This document shows, piece by piece, positions 50,443 through 60,456 of a stretch of 64,000 nt of DNA. The DNA is from Bacteroidales bacterium (GTDB taxonomy: Bacteria > Bacteroidota > Bacteroidia > Bacteroidales > P3): NCBI GenBank assembly GCA_017480785.1, contig JAFURZ010000008.1, positions 1 to 64,000 on the forward strand, written 5' to 3'. The notes under the pieces were generated by a model. It did not search any database and was not told the origin of the DNA. It saw nothing but the letters and a program-made list of their open reading frames with translations. The translations under genes were made by a program, and so were the position numbers. The first letter of the stretch is position 1; every line of letters starts with the position of its first letter.

Positions 50443-53400
50443 ATGAAAAAGCTTCTACAAATGATTGCCCTGGTGGCCATGCTGGCCGCCCCGTGGGCAG
50501 TGGGTGCCCAGAACACCCTGACAGTGGCCGACGGCACCGAGACCAACTCGTATGTGCCTGTCTACGGCTCATGGATGGATGAGGCCAACCGGTCGCAGGT
50601 AATCTATCCTGCCAGCGAGATTGCCGCTGCGACGACCACCGTCGGCATGACCGGCGGCAGCATCACCGGCCTGACCTATTACATCCAGTCGACTGCCACC
50701 TCGGCCTGGACGGCCACGATGTACATCCGCATCAAGGAGGTGAACGACGTGACGCTGACTTCCTTCGTGGACATGACCGACGCCTCGCTGGTCTACACCG
50801 GCACGCTGGACGGCACATCGAACACCATGACCGTCACCTTCGACAGCGCCTACACCTATCAGGGCGGCAACCTGCTGATTGAGGTGCGCTCCCTTGTTGG
50901 CGGCAATTATGCCGGCGCTTATTTCTATGGTGTCACCTCCACGGGCTCCAGCCTGCATACCTACGGCTCTAATAGTGCTACGCAGTACAACTTCATTCCG
51001 AAGACCACCTTCACCTTCACCGGCGGCACGGCTGTGACCTGCCCCGCCATCTCCAGCTACAGCGTCAGCAACATCGACAGCAGCAGTGCCACCATCAACT
51101 GGGTCGATGCCTTGAACACCGGCGCCAGCTACACCGTCACCTGTTGGCCTGCCAACGCCACTGCCGACGACACCCTCACCGCGACTTCCTCCAGTTCCTC
51201 GGCCGTCCTCACCGGCCTCGAGGCCAACACGGTCTACTACTATCGCGTGCAGGTGAACTGCGCCGGGGGCGACAACAGCGTCAGCCTCGGCGGTTCGTTC
51301 CGCACGGGCTGTGGTGTGAACTCCTTGCCCTACAGCACCGGCTTTGAGGACGGCATCGGCGGCCAGAACTACTTCTGCTGGGACGCCCTGAGCACGGGCA
51401 CCAGCAACAGCGGCACCTTCCCCAGCGTCTACGAGTACTCCAACAATGCCCACAGCGGCAGCTTCTACTATGAGTTCGAGAGCAGCGCCCTCGCCACCGA
51501 GGTGGCGGCCCTGCCCGTCATCCCGTCGGTCAGCGGCACCCGCCTCTCCTTCTGGGCCTATTGCGGCAATCCCGACAACGTGGTGTTCGAGGCCGGCGTC
51601 ATCGAGGACGACACGGTGTTTGTCCCCTTCGACCGCCTGAACCTCACCACCAGCTACCAGCAGTACAACGTCTACTTCCCCTCCTACAGCGGCAACGCCA
51701 CCCGCATGGGCCTGCGCTACACCGGCCGGACCTATGTGATGATTGACGACCTGTCGATTGTGGAGTACGACGGCTGCGCCGAGGTGCGCTCCCTGACGGT
51801 CGACACCGTCACCTCCGACACCATCGCCATCTCCTGGAGCCCCAGCGGCGGCAGCGAGACGGGCTATGCCGTGCGCCTCAACGGCGGCGAGTGGATTGAC
51901 GTCTACGACACGTTCTATGTCTTCGAGGAGCTCTCGCCCTCGACGCTCTACACCATCGACGTGGTGGCCCTCTGCGACGACACCAGCCTGGCCCGCACCC
52001 TCTCGGTGCGCACCGAGTGTGCCGACTTTATCAATGCTCCCTACAGCATCACCGACATGGTCGCCACTCAAGACCCCGTCTCGCGGCTGCCTTTCTGCTG
52101 GACCGCCCCGGAGACCGTCACCAGCTATAGCACTGTCTACCCGTATGTGTACACCTATTCCAACTATGTCTACTTCTATCCCCGCGAGGACGAGCCCAAC
52201 ATGGTGGTCCTGCCGCGCGTGGGTAACCTGGCCCCCAACGCCATCAACGTGGAGGTGAACGGTTATGTGTCTTCCTATAACCCCTCCAAGCTCTACTTCG
52301 GCTATTTGACCAACCCCGACTCGGCCAGCACCTTCGTGGTCCTCGACAGCATCACCGGCTCCAGCCGTGCCGACTACGTGTTCAATACCTCTTCGGTGTC
52401 CGACGATGTGGATAGCATCTGGCTGGCCTTCCGCGCCACCACCACCGCCAGCTACGGCTACGCCTACCTCTACAGTGTCGCCATCTCGCGCTACAGCACC
52501 TGCGCCCGTCCCGACGCCGTGGCGGTCGACACGGTGGGACACAACCTGGTGGGCCTGCATTGGAACGGCACCGGTGCCGACGACTACCAGGTGGCCCTGA
52601 CCACCGGCACCAACCCCGACGTCCTCACGGAGGACAACGGCCTCTACCTGACGGAAGGCGACACCGCTATCGTTATCACTGGTCTGACTCCCAGCACCAA
52701 CTACAATGTCTGGGTGCGTTCCATCTGCAGCGACGACACCAGCGCCTGGCGCCAGGGTCCCAGCATCCGCACTGCTTGCGGTGCCGATTACTGCCTGCTG
52801 ACCATCGACATGGATGATGAATACGGCGACGGTTGGGGCGGCAATGCCGTCAATGTCTACGTCGGCAGCGACCTGGTCACCTCGTTCACCATATTGGACG
52901 GTTCCACCGGCTCCGACAGCTATCCCATCTGCGCCGGCGACTCCGTGACCCTCACCTATACTTCCGGCAGCTACCCTAGTGACGTTACCTTCACTGTCCG
53001 CCGCGCGGGCATAGAGGTCATTTCGGGCAGTGGCCCCGACTACTACACTGGCGAGGTCCTCGCTTCCTTCGTGGGTTGCCCCACCTGCCTGGGCGTTACT
53101 TCTGTGGTGGTCGATTCGACCAGCGCCAACAGCATCACCATCCACTGGACCCCCAGTAGCGAGGACGACGACACGTGGGCCGTCAGTGTCGATGGCGTCA
53201 CCGTGGCTACCAACGTCACCACCACCTCCTACACCTTCACCGGTCTCACCGACAACCATCTCCACACCGTCGGTGTGGCCACCGTCTGCAGCGAGAGCGT
53301 GATGAGCGACTTCGCCACCATCAGCGCCGCCACCGCCTGCGCTGGCCTGGCCTGCGACGTCTATGTCAACCTCAATGGCGACTACAATCCCTATGGCAGC

Positions 53401-56400
53401 TCCTATAACGCCTGGTACTACGCCGATATGTCGGTCTCTGTCTACCAGAACGGCATTCTGAGAGGCACCACCTCCACGAACTACAGCGACCCGACGTCCG
53501 TCGACTACCAGTTCTCTGTCTGCGCCGGCGACAGCGTGCAGGTTGTCTACAATGCAGGTACCTACGCCTCGTACTATCCCGATGCTGTGGCTGTGGCAGG
53601 CTACACCATTACGAACGGTACCGGAGCAATCATAGCCTCTGACAGCACCATGACTGGTGTGGCTGGCGGCTCGGTGATTGCCTCGGCTATGACCTCCTGC
53701 CCCACCTGCATCACCCCGACCAATGTCGCTGTGGCCAGCGCCACCACCGGCAGCATCACCTTCGGATGGACCGATGTCACGCCTGCCCAGGCTTGGAGCC
53801 TCCGCCTCACCGACGAGGACGGCGCCACCACCTCATACGTGGCCACCACCAAGCCCTACACCGTCACGGGTCTGCAGCCCTCGGCCTACTACTGGGTTTC
53901 GGTGGCCGCCATCTGCTCGGCCGGCGACACCTCGAACTACTCGCTGCCCGTGCGCGTGGCTACCGAGTGCAGCGACATCACCCTGCCGTGGAACTATAGC
54001 TTCCTTACCGACTTCAACAGCGACTACAACGACGAGATGCCCATCTGCTGGTACTCGCCCGAGTCGTATTCCACCGCCTACGACACCTATCCTTACGCCT
54101 ATAATAACGGCACCTCGGGATACGTGTACATTTATGCCTCGTCCACTGGTAGCAACATGGCTGCCACGCCTCGCATCCCCGAGTCGGCCAACAACCTGTA
54201 TGTTACCTTCACCGGCTACCAGTCCAACAATCCTCTGGATCAGGCCGGCGTGATGACCGACCCCAGCGACCCCACCACCTTCATCCCCCTCGTCCAGGTG
54301 ACCAGCAATTCGGCTGCCGAGTATGAGTTCTTCACCGACGGTGTGCCCGGCCTCACGGCCAGCGACACGGTTCATGTGGCCTTCCGCTCCAGCCTGGTTC
54401 CCGGTGGCAACACCTATGGCTACTTCTACCTCTACAATGTACACGTGCAGCGTGCCCCCGCCACCCATCGTCCCGACAGCACCTGGGTGACGGCCGTCAC
54501 CCCCAACAGTGCCACCATCAACTGGAGCGCCACCAACGCCACCAGCTATGAGGTGACCATCGACGGCAACACCTACACCTCCACCGGCACCAGCGTCAAC
54601 GTCACCGGCTTGTCGTCCGGCACCAACTACACCTATTCCATCGTGGCCTACGGCACCGACACGGCCATCGCCCTCCGTGGCGCCTTTGCCACCGAGTGTG
54701 CCACCATCACGCTGCCCTACGCTGAAGACTTCGAGAGCTATGCCCAGTATGCGGTGCCCAACTGCTGGACCGTGAAGAACACCGCGGCCGACAACTACGG
54801 CAATGCCACTCCCTATGTCTACACCACCACCTCCTCCAGCAGCAGCTATGTCCATAGTGGCCATGGAGCCCTCTACTTCTACGCCAACTCCAACAAGCAC
54901 CCCATGGCCATCAGCCCCGCCCTCACCGGCGAGTCGATGGATAAGCTGTATGTCAGCTTCTGGGTCTATGGCGGCGGCAGCTACGGCTTCGAGGCCGGCT
55001 TCATGACCGACCCGAGCAACGACTCCACCTTCATCCCCGTGCTCACTGTGCCCGGCACCAGTTATTCCCAGGTCAACTACTCTTTCAACACTGATAGTAT
55101 CGGCGACACCAGCTCGGTCTACCACTTCGCTATCCGCTACAACAACAGCGGCTCCTACGGTGGCGCCATCTATGTCGACGACCTCATCATCCGCAGCATG
55201 CCCGACTGCGCCGAAGACTTTGCCTCGGTGCGCATCAGTGACATCACGGCCGACAGCGCCAAGGTGAACTTCACTCCGGGTCTCGGCATCAACGCCGGTG
55301 CCACCTACACGGCCACCGTGCTGGGTCCGAACAACAATGCCGTCACCTCGGTCTCCGGAAGCACTTCGCCCCTCCAGCTGAGCGGTCTGCTTTCCTCGAC
55401 GACCTACCGGGTCTTTGTCGAGCTCACCTGCGGCGGTGCTGTCACTGCCGTCAGCGACACGGTTGCCTTCACCACCCGTTGCAGCGAGAGCAATGTCCTC
55501 GCCATCGAGGATACCGCCTCGGGAACCAACGAGTACATTCCCATGAGCCACTACTACCGCCATTCGGCTTCGCAGCAAATCTACCGCGCCAACGAGCTCG
55601 GCGGTGCCACCACCATCACCAGCGTTGCCTACAATTACCTCTACTCGACCCCGCTCTACGGCTACCAAGCCAAGATATACCTTGCCCACACGGCGGACAC
55701 CGCCGCAAATGGCAACTGGGTTGACGAGAGCACCATGCAGCTTGTCTACGATGGTGACTTCAACTGCGTGCAGGGCTGGAACGAGTTCCTCTTCTCCACT
55801 CCCTTCGAGTACAACGGCACAGACAACATCGTGGTGATGGTTGTGGCCGACTCCACAGGGTATGCCGCCAGCGGCTACCGCTTCGCCTCCCATAATGCTG
55901 GTGTCGGCGCCTCCGTGCGCTTCGCCAACGACACCTATGAGTACGAGTACGGCAGCAGCAACATCACCTCCAGCTGCTACTCCACAGCCTATCGTAACGA
56001 CATCCGCTTCTACGCCTGCACGGCAACACCTTGCGACGAGCCTCTGGTGGTTGACACTATCGCCGGCGAGCTTGACATTACCCTCGCCTGGACGGGTGAG
56101 GCCGACGGCTACGAGGTGACTATCGTCGAGGGTGCCTGGACTGAGCCCACCAGTGTGACGCCCGTCACCGACACCTTCTACACCTTCACCGGCCTGACCG
56201 AGCAGACACAGTACACTGTCGGCGTGCGTGCCGCCTGCGGCAACAGCACCAGCAACTGGGTTACTATCCCCGTCACCACGCTGCGCCACCCGTGCGCCGT
56301 GCCGACCGCTGTCACTGTCAGCGACGAGTCCTACGACGGTGCCACCGTCAGCTGGACCCTCGGCGAGGCCGAGAACGACTGGGAGGTGCGCGTCTTCTGC

Positions 56401-57084
56401 GCCTCGCCCCTCTACGACGCTACCTACAACGTGACCGGCACACCCAGTGTGGATGTCACCGGCCTTAACGCCGGCGTGACCTACAGCGTCGCCGTGCGTG
56501 CCGTGTGCGATGCCAACTGGAAGAGCCCGTGGAGCGACACCGTGGACCTGACCACCGTCACTTGCCAGCCTGTGACCGGCGTCGGCCACTCTAACCTCGC
56601 CGCCACCAGCGTCACCATCACCTGGACCGCGACCGGTGCCGCCAGCTACGAAATCGAGTACGGTGACGTGGCCTTCACCACCGGCAACGGCACCACCGTC
56701 ACCTCGACGACCAACAGCGTCCAGCTGACCGGCCTCGAGGATGAGACCTCCTACGACGTCTATGTCCGTGCTGTCTGCGCCGAAGGCATCACCTCGGCCT
56801 GGAGCGAGCGCCACACCTTCACCACGCCTCAAGCCAACGGCATCGACGACGTGCTGAGCGGCAACGTGACCCTCTACCCGAACCCTGCCAGCACAGCGGT
56901 CACCATCCGCGGCATCGAGGGTGAGAGCACCGTCACGGTGGTCGACCTCAATGGCCGCGAGGTGTACAGGACCAACGCCGACAGCGACGTCACGATTGAC
57001 GTGAGAGGATATGCCAAGGGCGCCTACTTCGTCCGCATCACGGGCGAGCGCACCACGGCCATCCGCAAGCTCATCGTGAAGTAG
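50443..57084 (+). CDS. 2213-residue T9SS (type A) surface protein with fibronectin type III repeats
   Basis: This protein has a signal peptide ending about VGAQ. A long array of fibronectin type III-like domains follows (cores such as SATINWVDALNTGASYTVTCWP, NSITIHWTPSSEDD and SVTITWTATGAASYEIEYGD). These are interleaved with jelly-roll domains of the cleaved-adhesin/choice-of-anchor J type (LPYSTGFEDGIGGQNYFCWD about residue 290, LPYAEDFESYAQYAVPNCWT about 1420). The C-terminal 70 residues are a Por/type A sorting domain (LYPNPASTAVTI... KGAYFVRITGERTTAIRKLIVK). It should be exported by the type IX system and bind proteins or cells. A perfect terminator follows. Confidence 0.85.
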   Translation: MKKLLQMIALVAMLAAPWAVGAQNTLTVADGTETNSYVPVYGSWMDEANRSQVIYPASEIAAATTTVGMTGGSITGLTYYIQSTATSAWTATMYIRIKEVNDVTLTSFVDMTDASLVYTGTLDGTSNTMTVTFDSAYTYQGGNLLIEVRSLVGGNYAGAYFYGVTSTGSSLHTYGSNSATQYNFIPKTTFTFTGGTAVTCPAISSYSVSNIDSSSATINWVDALNTGASYTVTCWPANATADDTLTATSSSSSAVLTGLEANTVYYYRVQVNCAGGDNSVSLGGSFRTGCGVNSLPYSTGFEDGIGGQNYFCWDALSTGTSNSGTFPSVYEYSNNAHSGSFYYEFESSALATEVAALPVIPSVSGTRLSFWAYCGNPDNVVFEAGVIEDDTVFVPFDRLNLTTSYQQYNVYFPSYSGNATRMGLRYTGRTYVMIDDLSIVEYDGCAEVRSLTVDTVTSDTIAISWSPSGGSETGYAVRLNGGEWIDVYDTFYVFEELSPSTLYTIDVVALCDDTSLARTLSVRTECADFINAPYSITDMVATQDPVSRLPFCWTAPETVTSYSTVYPYVYTYSNYVYFYPREDEPNMVVLPRVGNLAPNAINVEVNGYVSSYNPSKLYFGYLTNPDSASTFVVLDSITGSSRADYVFNTSSVSDDVDSIWLAFRATTTASYGYAYLYSVAISRYSTCARPDAVAVDTVGHNLVGLHWNGTGADDYQVALTTGTNPDVLTEDNGLYLTEGDTAIVITGLTPSTNYNVWVRSICSDDTSAWRQGPSIRTACGADYCLLTIDMDDEYGDGWGGNAVNVYVGSDLVTSFTILDGSTGSDSYPICAGDSVTLTYTSGSYPSDVTFTVRRAGIEVISGSGPDYYTGEVLASFVGCPTCLGVTSVVVDSTSANSITIHWTPSSEDDDTWAVSVDGVTVATNVTTTSYTFTGLTDNHLHTVGVATVCSESVMSDFATISAATACAGLACDVYVNLNGDYNPYGSSYNAWYYADMSVSVYQNGILRGTTSTNYSDPTSVDYQFSVCAGDSVQVVYNAGTYASYYPDAVAVAGYTITNGTGAIIASDSTMTGVAGGSVIASAMTSCPTCITPTNVAVASATTGSITFGWTDVTPAQAWSLRLTDEDGATTSYVATTKPYTVTGLQPSAYYWVSVAAICSAGDTSNYSLPVRVATECSDITLPWNYSFLTDFNSDYNDEMPICWYSPESYSTAYDTYPYAYNNGTSGYVYIYASSTGSNMAATPRIPESANNLYVTFTGYQSNNPLDQAGVMTDPSDPTTFIPLVQVTSNSAAEYEFFTDGVPGLTASDTVHVAFRSSLVPGGNTYGYFYLYNVHVQRAPATHRPDSTWVTAVTPNSATINWSATNATSYEVTIDGNTYTSTGTSVNVTGLSSGTNYTYSIVAYGTDTAIALRGAFATECATITLPYAEDFESYAQYAVPNCWTVKNTAADNYGNATPYVYTTTSSSSSYVHSGHGALYFYANSNKHPMAISPALTGESMDKLYVSFWVYGGGSYGFEAGFMTDPSNDSTFIPVLTVPGTSYSQVNYSFNTDSIGDTSSVYHFAIRYNNSGSYGGAIYVDDLIIRSMPDCAEDFASVRISDITADSAKVNFTPGLGINAGATYTATVLGPNNNAVTSVSGSTSPLQLSGLLSSTTYRVFVELTCGGAVTAVSDTVAFTTRCSESNVLAIEDTASGTNEYIPMSHYYRHSASQQIYRANELGGATTITSVAYNYLYSTPLYGYQAKIYLAHTADTAANGNWVDESTMQLVYDGDFNCVQGWNEFLFSTPFEYNGTDNIVVMVVADSTGYAASGYRFASHNAGVGASVRFANDTYEYEYGSSNITSSCYSTAYRNDIRFYACTATPCDEPLVVDTIAGELDITLAWTGEADGYEVTIVEGAWTEPTSVTPVTDTFYTFTGLTEQTQYTVGVRAACGNSTSNWVTIPVTTLRHPCAVPTAVTVSDESYDGATVSWTLGEAENDWEVRVFCASPLYDATYNVTGTPSVDVTGLNAGVTYSVAVRAVCDANWKSPWSDTVDLTTVTCQPVTGVGHSNLAATSVTITWTATGAASYEIEYGDVAFTTGNGTTVTSTTNSVQLTGLEDETSYDVYVRAVCAEGITSAWSERHTFTTPQANGIDDVLSGNVTLYPNPASTAVTIRGIEGESTVTVVDLNGREVYRTNADSDVTIDVRGYAKGAYFVRITGERTTAIRKLIVK

Positions 57085-57108
57085 TCGGTGACCATACACT
57101 GAACAAAA

Positions 57109-57140
57109 AAGTGGAAGAGCCTTTGCCCTTCCACTTTTTT
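57109..57140 (+). terminator. Terminator of the adhesin gene
   Basis: AGTGGAAG (57110-57117) pairs with CTTCCACT (57128-57135), followed by T6. The loop carries TTTG (57122-57125), which also serves as the upstream box of the next promoter. Confidence 0.92.
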
Positions 57141-57152
57141 TCGTATATTTGC
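57122..57152 (+). promoter_or_regulatory. Promoter of the alkaline phosphatase gene, embedded in the terminator
   Basis: TTTG (57122-57125), 18 nt, TATATTTGC (57144-57152). The upstream box is in the terminator loop. Confidence 0.6.
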
Positions 57153-57178
57153 ATTTTGAAAAACAAACAACAAAAAAG

Positions 57179-58249
57179 ATGAAAAGACTGATAATCCCTT
57201 TGTTTATGGCCGCCGCGGTGCTGCTGTGCGGCTGCGCAAGAAAGGAAACCGCCCCTAAGAACGTCATCCTCATCGTCGGCGACGGCATGGGCGTGGCCCA
57301 GGTCTATGCCTCGGTGGTGTCGGCCAAGGCCGACAACTCGGCGTTCCTGCGTTTCCCCTACAGCGGCTTCTCGCGCACCTACTCGCTCGACAAGTACCGC
57401 ACCGACTCCTCGGCCGGCGGCACGGCCCTGACCACCGGCCGCAAGGTGGAGAACTACCACGTCAACTGGGGTCCCGACTCGGCCCGCTACCAGACCATCT
57501 ATGACGACGCCATCGCTGCCGGCAAGAGTACGGGCTTCGTGGTGGTCAGCGACGCACTGGATGCCACGCCGGCCTCCACCTACGGCCATGTGCCCTACCG
57601 CAAGATGTACGACACGCTGAGCCTGCAGATGGCCCAGTGCCAGCACAGCGTGATGGTGGGTGGCGGCTACAAGTACTTCCTGCCGGAGAACCGCAAGGAC
57701 GGTTACGCACCCCTCGATACGCTGTCGAAGCGCGGCTACACGGTGGTGCGCACGCTCGACAGCCTGCTGGCGTTCGACGGCGACCGCGTGGTGGGCCTGC
57801 TCTATGACGGCGACCCGCTGACCGAGCCCGCCCGTGGCGACGTGCTGCGCCCCGCGTCGGTGAAGGCCATCGAGATGCTCAGCCGCAACCCCAAGGGCTT
57901 CACTATGCTCATCGAGGGCTCGCAGATTGACTGGGCCTGCCACAACAACGACTCGGCCTACATGATTGCCGAACTGGCCGACTTCGAGCTGATGCTCCAT
58001 GCCGTGCTCGACTGGGCCGAGCAGGATGGCGAGACCCTCGTCGTGGTCACTGCCGACCACGAGACGGGCGGCCTCACGTTGCCCGACGGCGACATAGCGC
58101 AGGGCGTCAACGTGCCGCGCTATCTCTGGGGCAGCCACACCGGCGTCATGGTGCCCGTGTTCGCCTTCGGCCCCGGAGCCGAGCGCTTCAGCGGCATCCA
58201 GCAGAACACCGATATTCCAAACAAGATTCGCACCCTGATGGGTTGGTAG
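57179..58249 (+). CDS. Alkaline phosphatase lipoprotein
   Basis: This 356-residue protein starts KRLIIPLFMAAAVLLCGCARK, a lipoprotein signal with lipobox cysteine 19. The alkaline phosphatase domain has VILIVGDGMGVAQ (metal-binding Asp), TDSSAGGTALTTGRK (nucleophile Ser in DSSAGG), EGSQIDWACHNND and VVTADHETGGL (metal-binding His). It releases phosphate from organic esters at the cell surface or in the periplasm. The upstream in-frame start at 57149 is rejected because it overlaps the promoter box. Confidence 0.93.
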   Translation: MKRLIIPLFMAAAVLLCGCARKETAPKNVILIVGDGMGVAQVYASVVSAKADNSAFLRFPYSGFSRTYSLDKYRTDSSAGGTALTTGRKVENYHVNWGPDSARYQTIYDDAIAAGKSTGFVVVSDALDATPASTYGHVPYRKMYDTLSLQMAQCQHSVMVGGGYKYFLPENRKDGYAPLDTLSKRGYTVVRTLDSLLAFDGDRVVGLLYDGDPLTEPARGDVLRPASVKAIEMLSRNPKGFTMLIEGSQIDWACHNNDSAYMIAELADFELMLHAVLDWAEQDGETLVVVTADHETGGLTLPDGDIAQGVNVPRYLWGSHTGVMVPVFAFGPGAERFSGIQQNTDIPNKIRTLMGW

Positions 58250-58253
58250 AAAG

Positions 58254-58284
58254 CTCCCCGCCTGCGGCGGAAATCCATAAATCC
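58254..58284 (+). repeat. CTCCCCGCCTGCGGCGG repeat (family D, copy 2)
   Basis: This lies 4 nt after the phosphatase stop and matches 48603-48633 (opposite strand) with one difference. Both copies immediately follow stop codons. Confidence 0.85.
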
Positions 58285-58322
58285 TGTATGGGACTTCGTG
58301 AATCGGGAGAAATGACAGAACA

Positions 58323-59672
58323 ATGATTAAATTCTGTGTACGATTGGTGCAGCGATGGCTGCCCGAGCCTTTCATCTTCGCCATCCTGCTCACCTTCGTG
58401 GCGGCGGCGATAGCCATGCCGGTGTGTCACCAGACGCCCCTCGAGGTGGTCGAGCACTGGGGCGGCGCGGTGTGGAACCTGCTGGCCTTCGCCATGCAGA
58501 TGGCCCTGGTGCTGGTGTGCGGGAGCGCGCTGGCCGCCGCCCCCGCCGTCAAGCGGGGAATAGAGGCCCTGGCCCGGGTGCCCAAGACCCCGCCCGCCGC
58601 CATCGCACTGGTCACCGTGGTGTCGGCCTTGGCCTGCTGGCTCAACTGGGGTTTCGGCCTCATCGTGGGGGTCATCTTTGCCAAGGAGATAGCACGCCAG
58701 CTGCAGGGAGTCGACTACCGCCTGCTCATCGCCTCGGCCTATAGCGGCTTCGTGGTGTGGCATGCCGGCCTCTCGGGCTCTATCCCGCTCACCATGGCCA
58801 CCCCCGGCGAAGCCCTCGCGGTGGCCACCAACGGTGCCCTCACCAGCCCCGTGCCCGTCGGCCAGACCATCCTCGACCCGCACAACCTGGTCATGGTGCT
58901 GCTGGTCATCGTGGGCATCACGCTGGCCAACACCCTCATGCACCCGCGGCAGGGCGCCGTGACGGTCGACCCCGCACTGCTGGCCGAAGACACCAAGGTG
59001 CCCGAGAGCGGCAAGGGCTCCACCGACCTCACTCCGGCTCAGCGGCTGGAACGGTCGCCGGTGCTCTCGTGGCTCATCGCGGCCATGTTCATCGTCTTCC
59101 TGGTGCTGCGGCTTGCCTTCCGGGGCGGGAGCCTCGACCTGGGGGCGGTCATTATGATATTCCTGTCGCTGGGCCTTCTGCTGCACGGCACGCCGGTGGC
59201 TTACGTGCGGGCCTTCGGCAAGGCCGCCACGGGTGCCGCCGGCATCATCCTGCAGTTCCCCTTCTATGCCGGCATCATGGGTATCATCACAGGCGTCGGT
59301 GCCAGCGGCATCTGCATGGGTACCGTGCTGGCCGACGCCTGCATCCGCATCAGCACCCCCGTCACCTATCCGCTGCTCACCTTCCTCTGTGCCGCGGTGC
59401 TCAATCTCTTTGTGCCGAGTGGCGGAGGCCACTGGGCCATCCAGGCACCCATCATGTTCACCGCCGGTGCCGACCTGGGCGTCGATGCGGGCCTCACCGG
59501 CACCGCCATCGCCTGGGGCGACGCATGGACCAACCTCATACAACCCTTCTGGGCCTTGCCGGCACTGGCCATCGCACGCCTCAGCGCCAAGGACATCATG
59601 GGCTACTGCCTCATCGACCTGCTCGTCACCGGCCTCATCATCGGCGGCGGCCTGCTGGTGTGGGCGATGTGA
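58323..59672 (+). CDS. AtoE-type short-chain fatty-acid transporter
   Basis: This 449-residue polytopic protein of the AtoE/short-chain fatty-acid transporter family has LPEPFIFAILLTFVAAAIA, CWLNWGFGLIVGVIFAKEIARQ, GFVVWHAGLSGSIPLTMATPG and VPSGGGHWAIQAP. About twelve hydrophobic helices are visible. It may move acetate, propionate or butyrate, major fermentation products of this group. Direction and substrate are inferred. Confidence 0.88.
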   Translation: MIKFCVRLVQRWLPEPFIFAILLTFVAAAIAMPVCHQTPLEVVEHWGGAVWNLLAFAMQMALVLVCGSALAAAPAVKRGIEALARVPKTPPAAIALVTVVSALACWLNWGFGLIVGVIFAKEIARQLQGVDYRLLIASAYSGFVVWHAGLSGSIPLTMATPGEALAVATNGALTSPVPVGQTILDPHNLVMVLLVIVGITLANTLMHPRQGAVTVDPALLAEDTKVPESGKGSTDLTPAQRLERSPVLSWLIAAMFIVFLVLRLAFRGGSLDLGAVIMIFLSLGLLLHGTPVAYVRAFGKAATGAAGIILQFPFYAGIMGIITGVGASGICMGTVLADACIRISTPVTYPLLTFLCAAVLNLFVPSGGGHWAIQAPIMFTAGADLGVDAGLTGTAIAWGDAWTNLIQPFWALPALAIARLSAKDIMGYCLIDLLVTGLIIGGGLLVWAM

Positions 59673-59759
59673 AGAAAGGGTGACCGGAATGGAAGAATAA
59701 AGTATTATGACAGGAAAAACAGGTATAAAACGCCGCTTGATTTACTGCATGTTGACTGC

Positions 59760-59807
59760 AGTTCGACTTGAGTTTAACTTGAATTCAAGTCGAACTCAAG
59801 TTGAACT
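59760..59807. repeat. TTCGACTTGA palindrome (family A, copy 3)
   Basis: The 24-nt arms (59760-59783, 59784-59807) pair with a few mismatches and no loop. The sequence ATGACAGGAAAAACAGG about 50 nt upstream is also found next to copy 2 (39231-39247). Confidence 0.8.
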
Positions 59808-59889
59808 GGTGTTTAACTGCTGTTGAATCAGAGGACTGGATTATTGCAAGACGATGCATGTGTTTTGAGTATTGATTAACACAATTGAT

Positions 59890-60453
59890 ATGTTCGAAGA
59901 AGTAATCAAACACTATCCCGATTTCCCCAAGCCGGGGATAGACTTTATCGACGTGCTGCCTTTCCTGCAGGACAAGGAGGCCTTCCGCCGGGCCATGGCC
60001 GAGCTAGGGCGCCTCTGCACGGCACCCAACGTGGCCACCGTCGAGGCGCGCGGCTTCCTGTTTGCCGCCCCGCTGCTGACGGGTACCGACCACGTGAAGA
60101 CCATCGTCCCCATCCGCAAGAAGGGCAAGCTGCCCCATGACGAGGGCGACCTGGTGAGGGTGGTGATTGAGAAGGAATACGGCAGCGACGAGGTCTTCTA
60201 CCGCCGCAGCGACCTGGCTGCCTGCGCCGCCGAGGGCGACACCATCCAGCTGACCCTCCTCGACGACCTGCTGGCCACCGGCGGCACGGCCCAAGGCATT
60301 GCCGACGCCTTGAACAAGGAGGTGGTCGACGGCCGTCGCGTGGTGGTCAAGGAGTTTGTCTTCCTCGTCGAGCTGCCCGCCCTGCGGGGTCGTGCAGTCC
60401 TCGAGGGGATTGCCCCCGTGCGCTCGCTGATGAGCCTCGAAGGGGTGGAGTGA
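59890..60453 (+). CDS. Adenine/hypoxanthine-type phosphoribosyltransferase
   Basis: This 187-residue PRTase begins FEEVIKHYPDFPKPGIDFIDVLPF, a classic adenine phosphoribosyltransferase start. The PRPP-binding loop is LLDDLLATGGTAQGIADAL. The conserved KKGKLPHD segment is also like Apt. The purine base cannot be fixed by eye. The start at 59890 (MFEEV) is preferred over an upstream TTG. It converges with the DUF456 gene. Confidence 0.87.
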   Translation: MFEEVIKHYPDFPKPGIDFIDVLPFLQDKEAFRRAMAELGRLCTAPNVATVEARGFLFAAPLLTGTDHVKTIVPIRKKGKLPHDEGDLVRVVIEKEYGSDEVFYRRSDLAACAAEGDTIQLTLLDDLLATGGTAQGIADALNKEVVDGRRVVVKEFVFLVELPALRGRAVLEGIAPVRSLMSLEGVE

Positions 60454-60456
60454 TTG

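Noticed and set aside
53833..57288. A 1151-codon minus-strand open frame opposite the large adhesin gene
   Set aside because: Low-complexity Val/Gly-rich translation typical of antisense to repetitive FN3 coding sequence.
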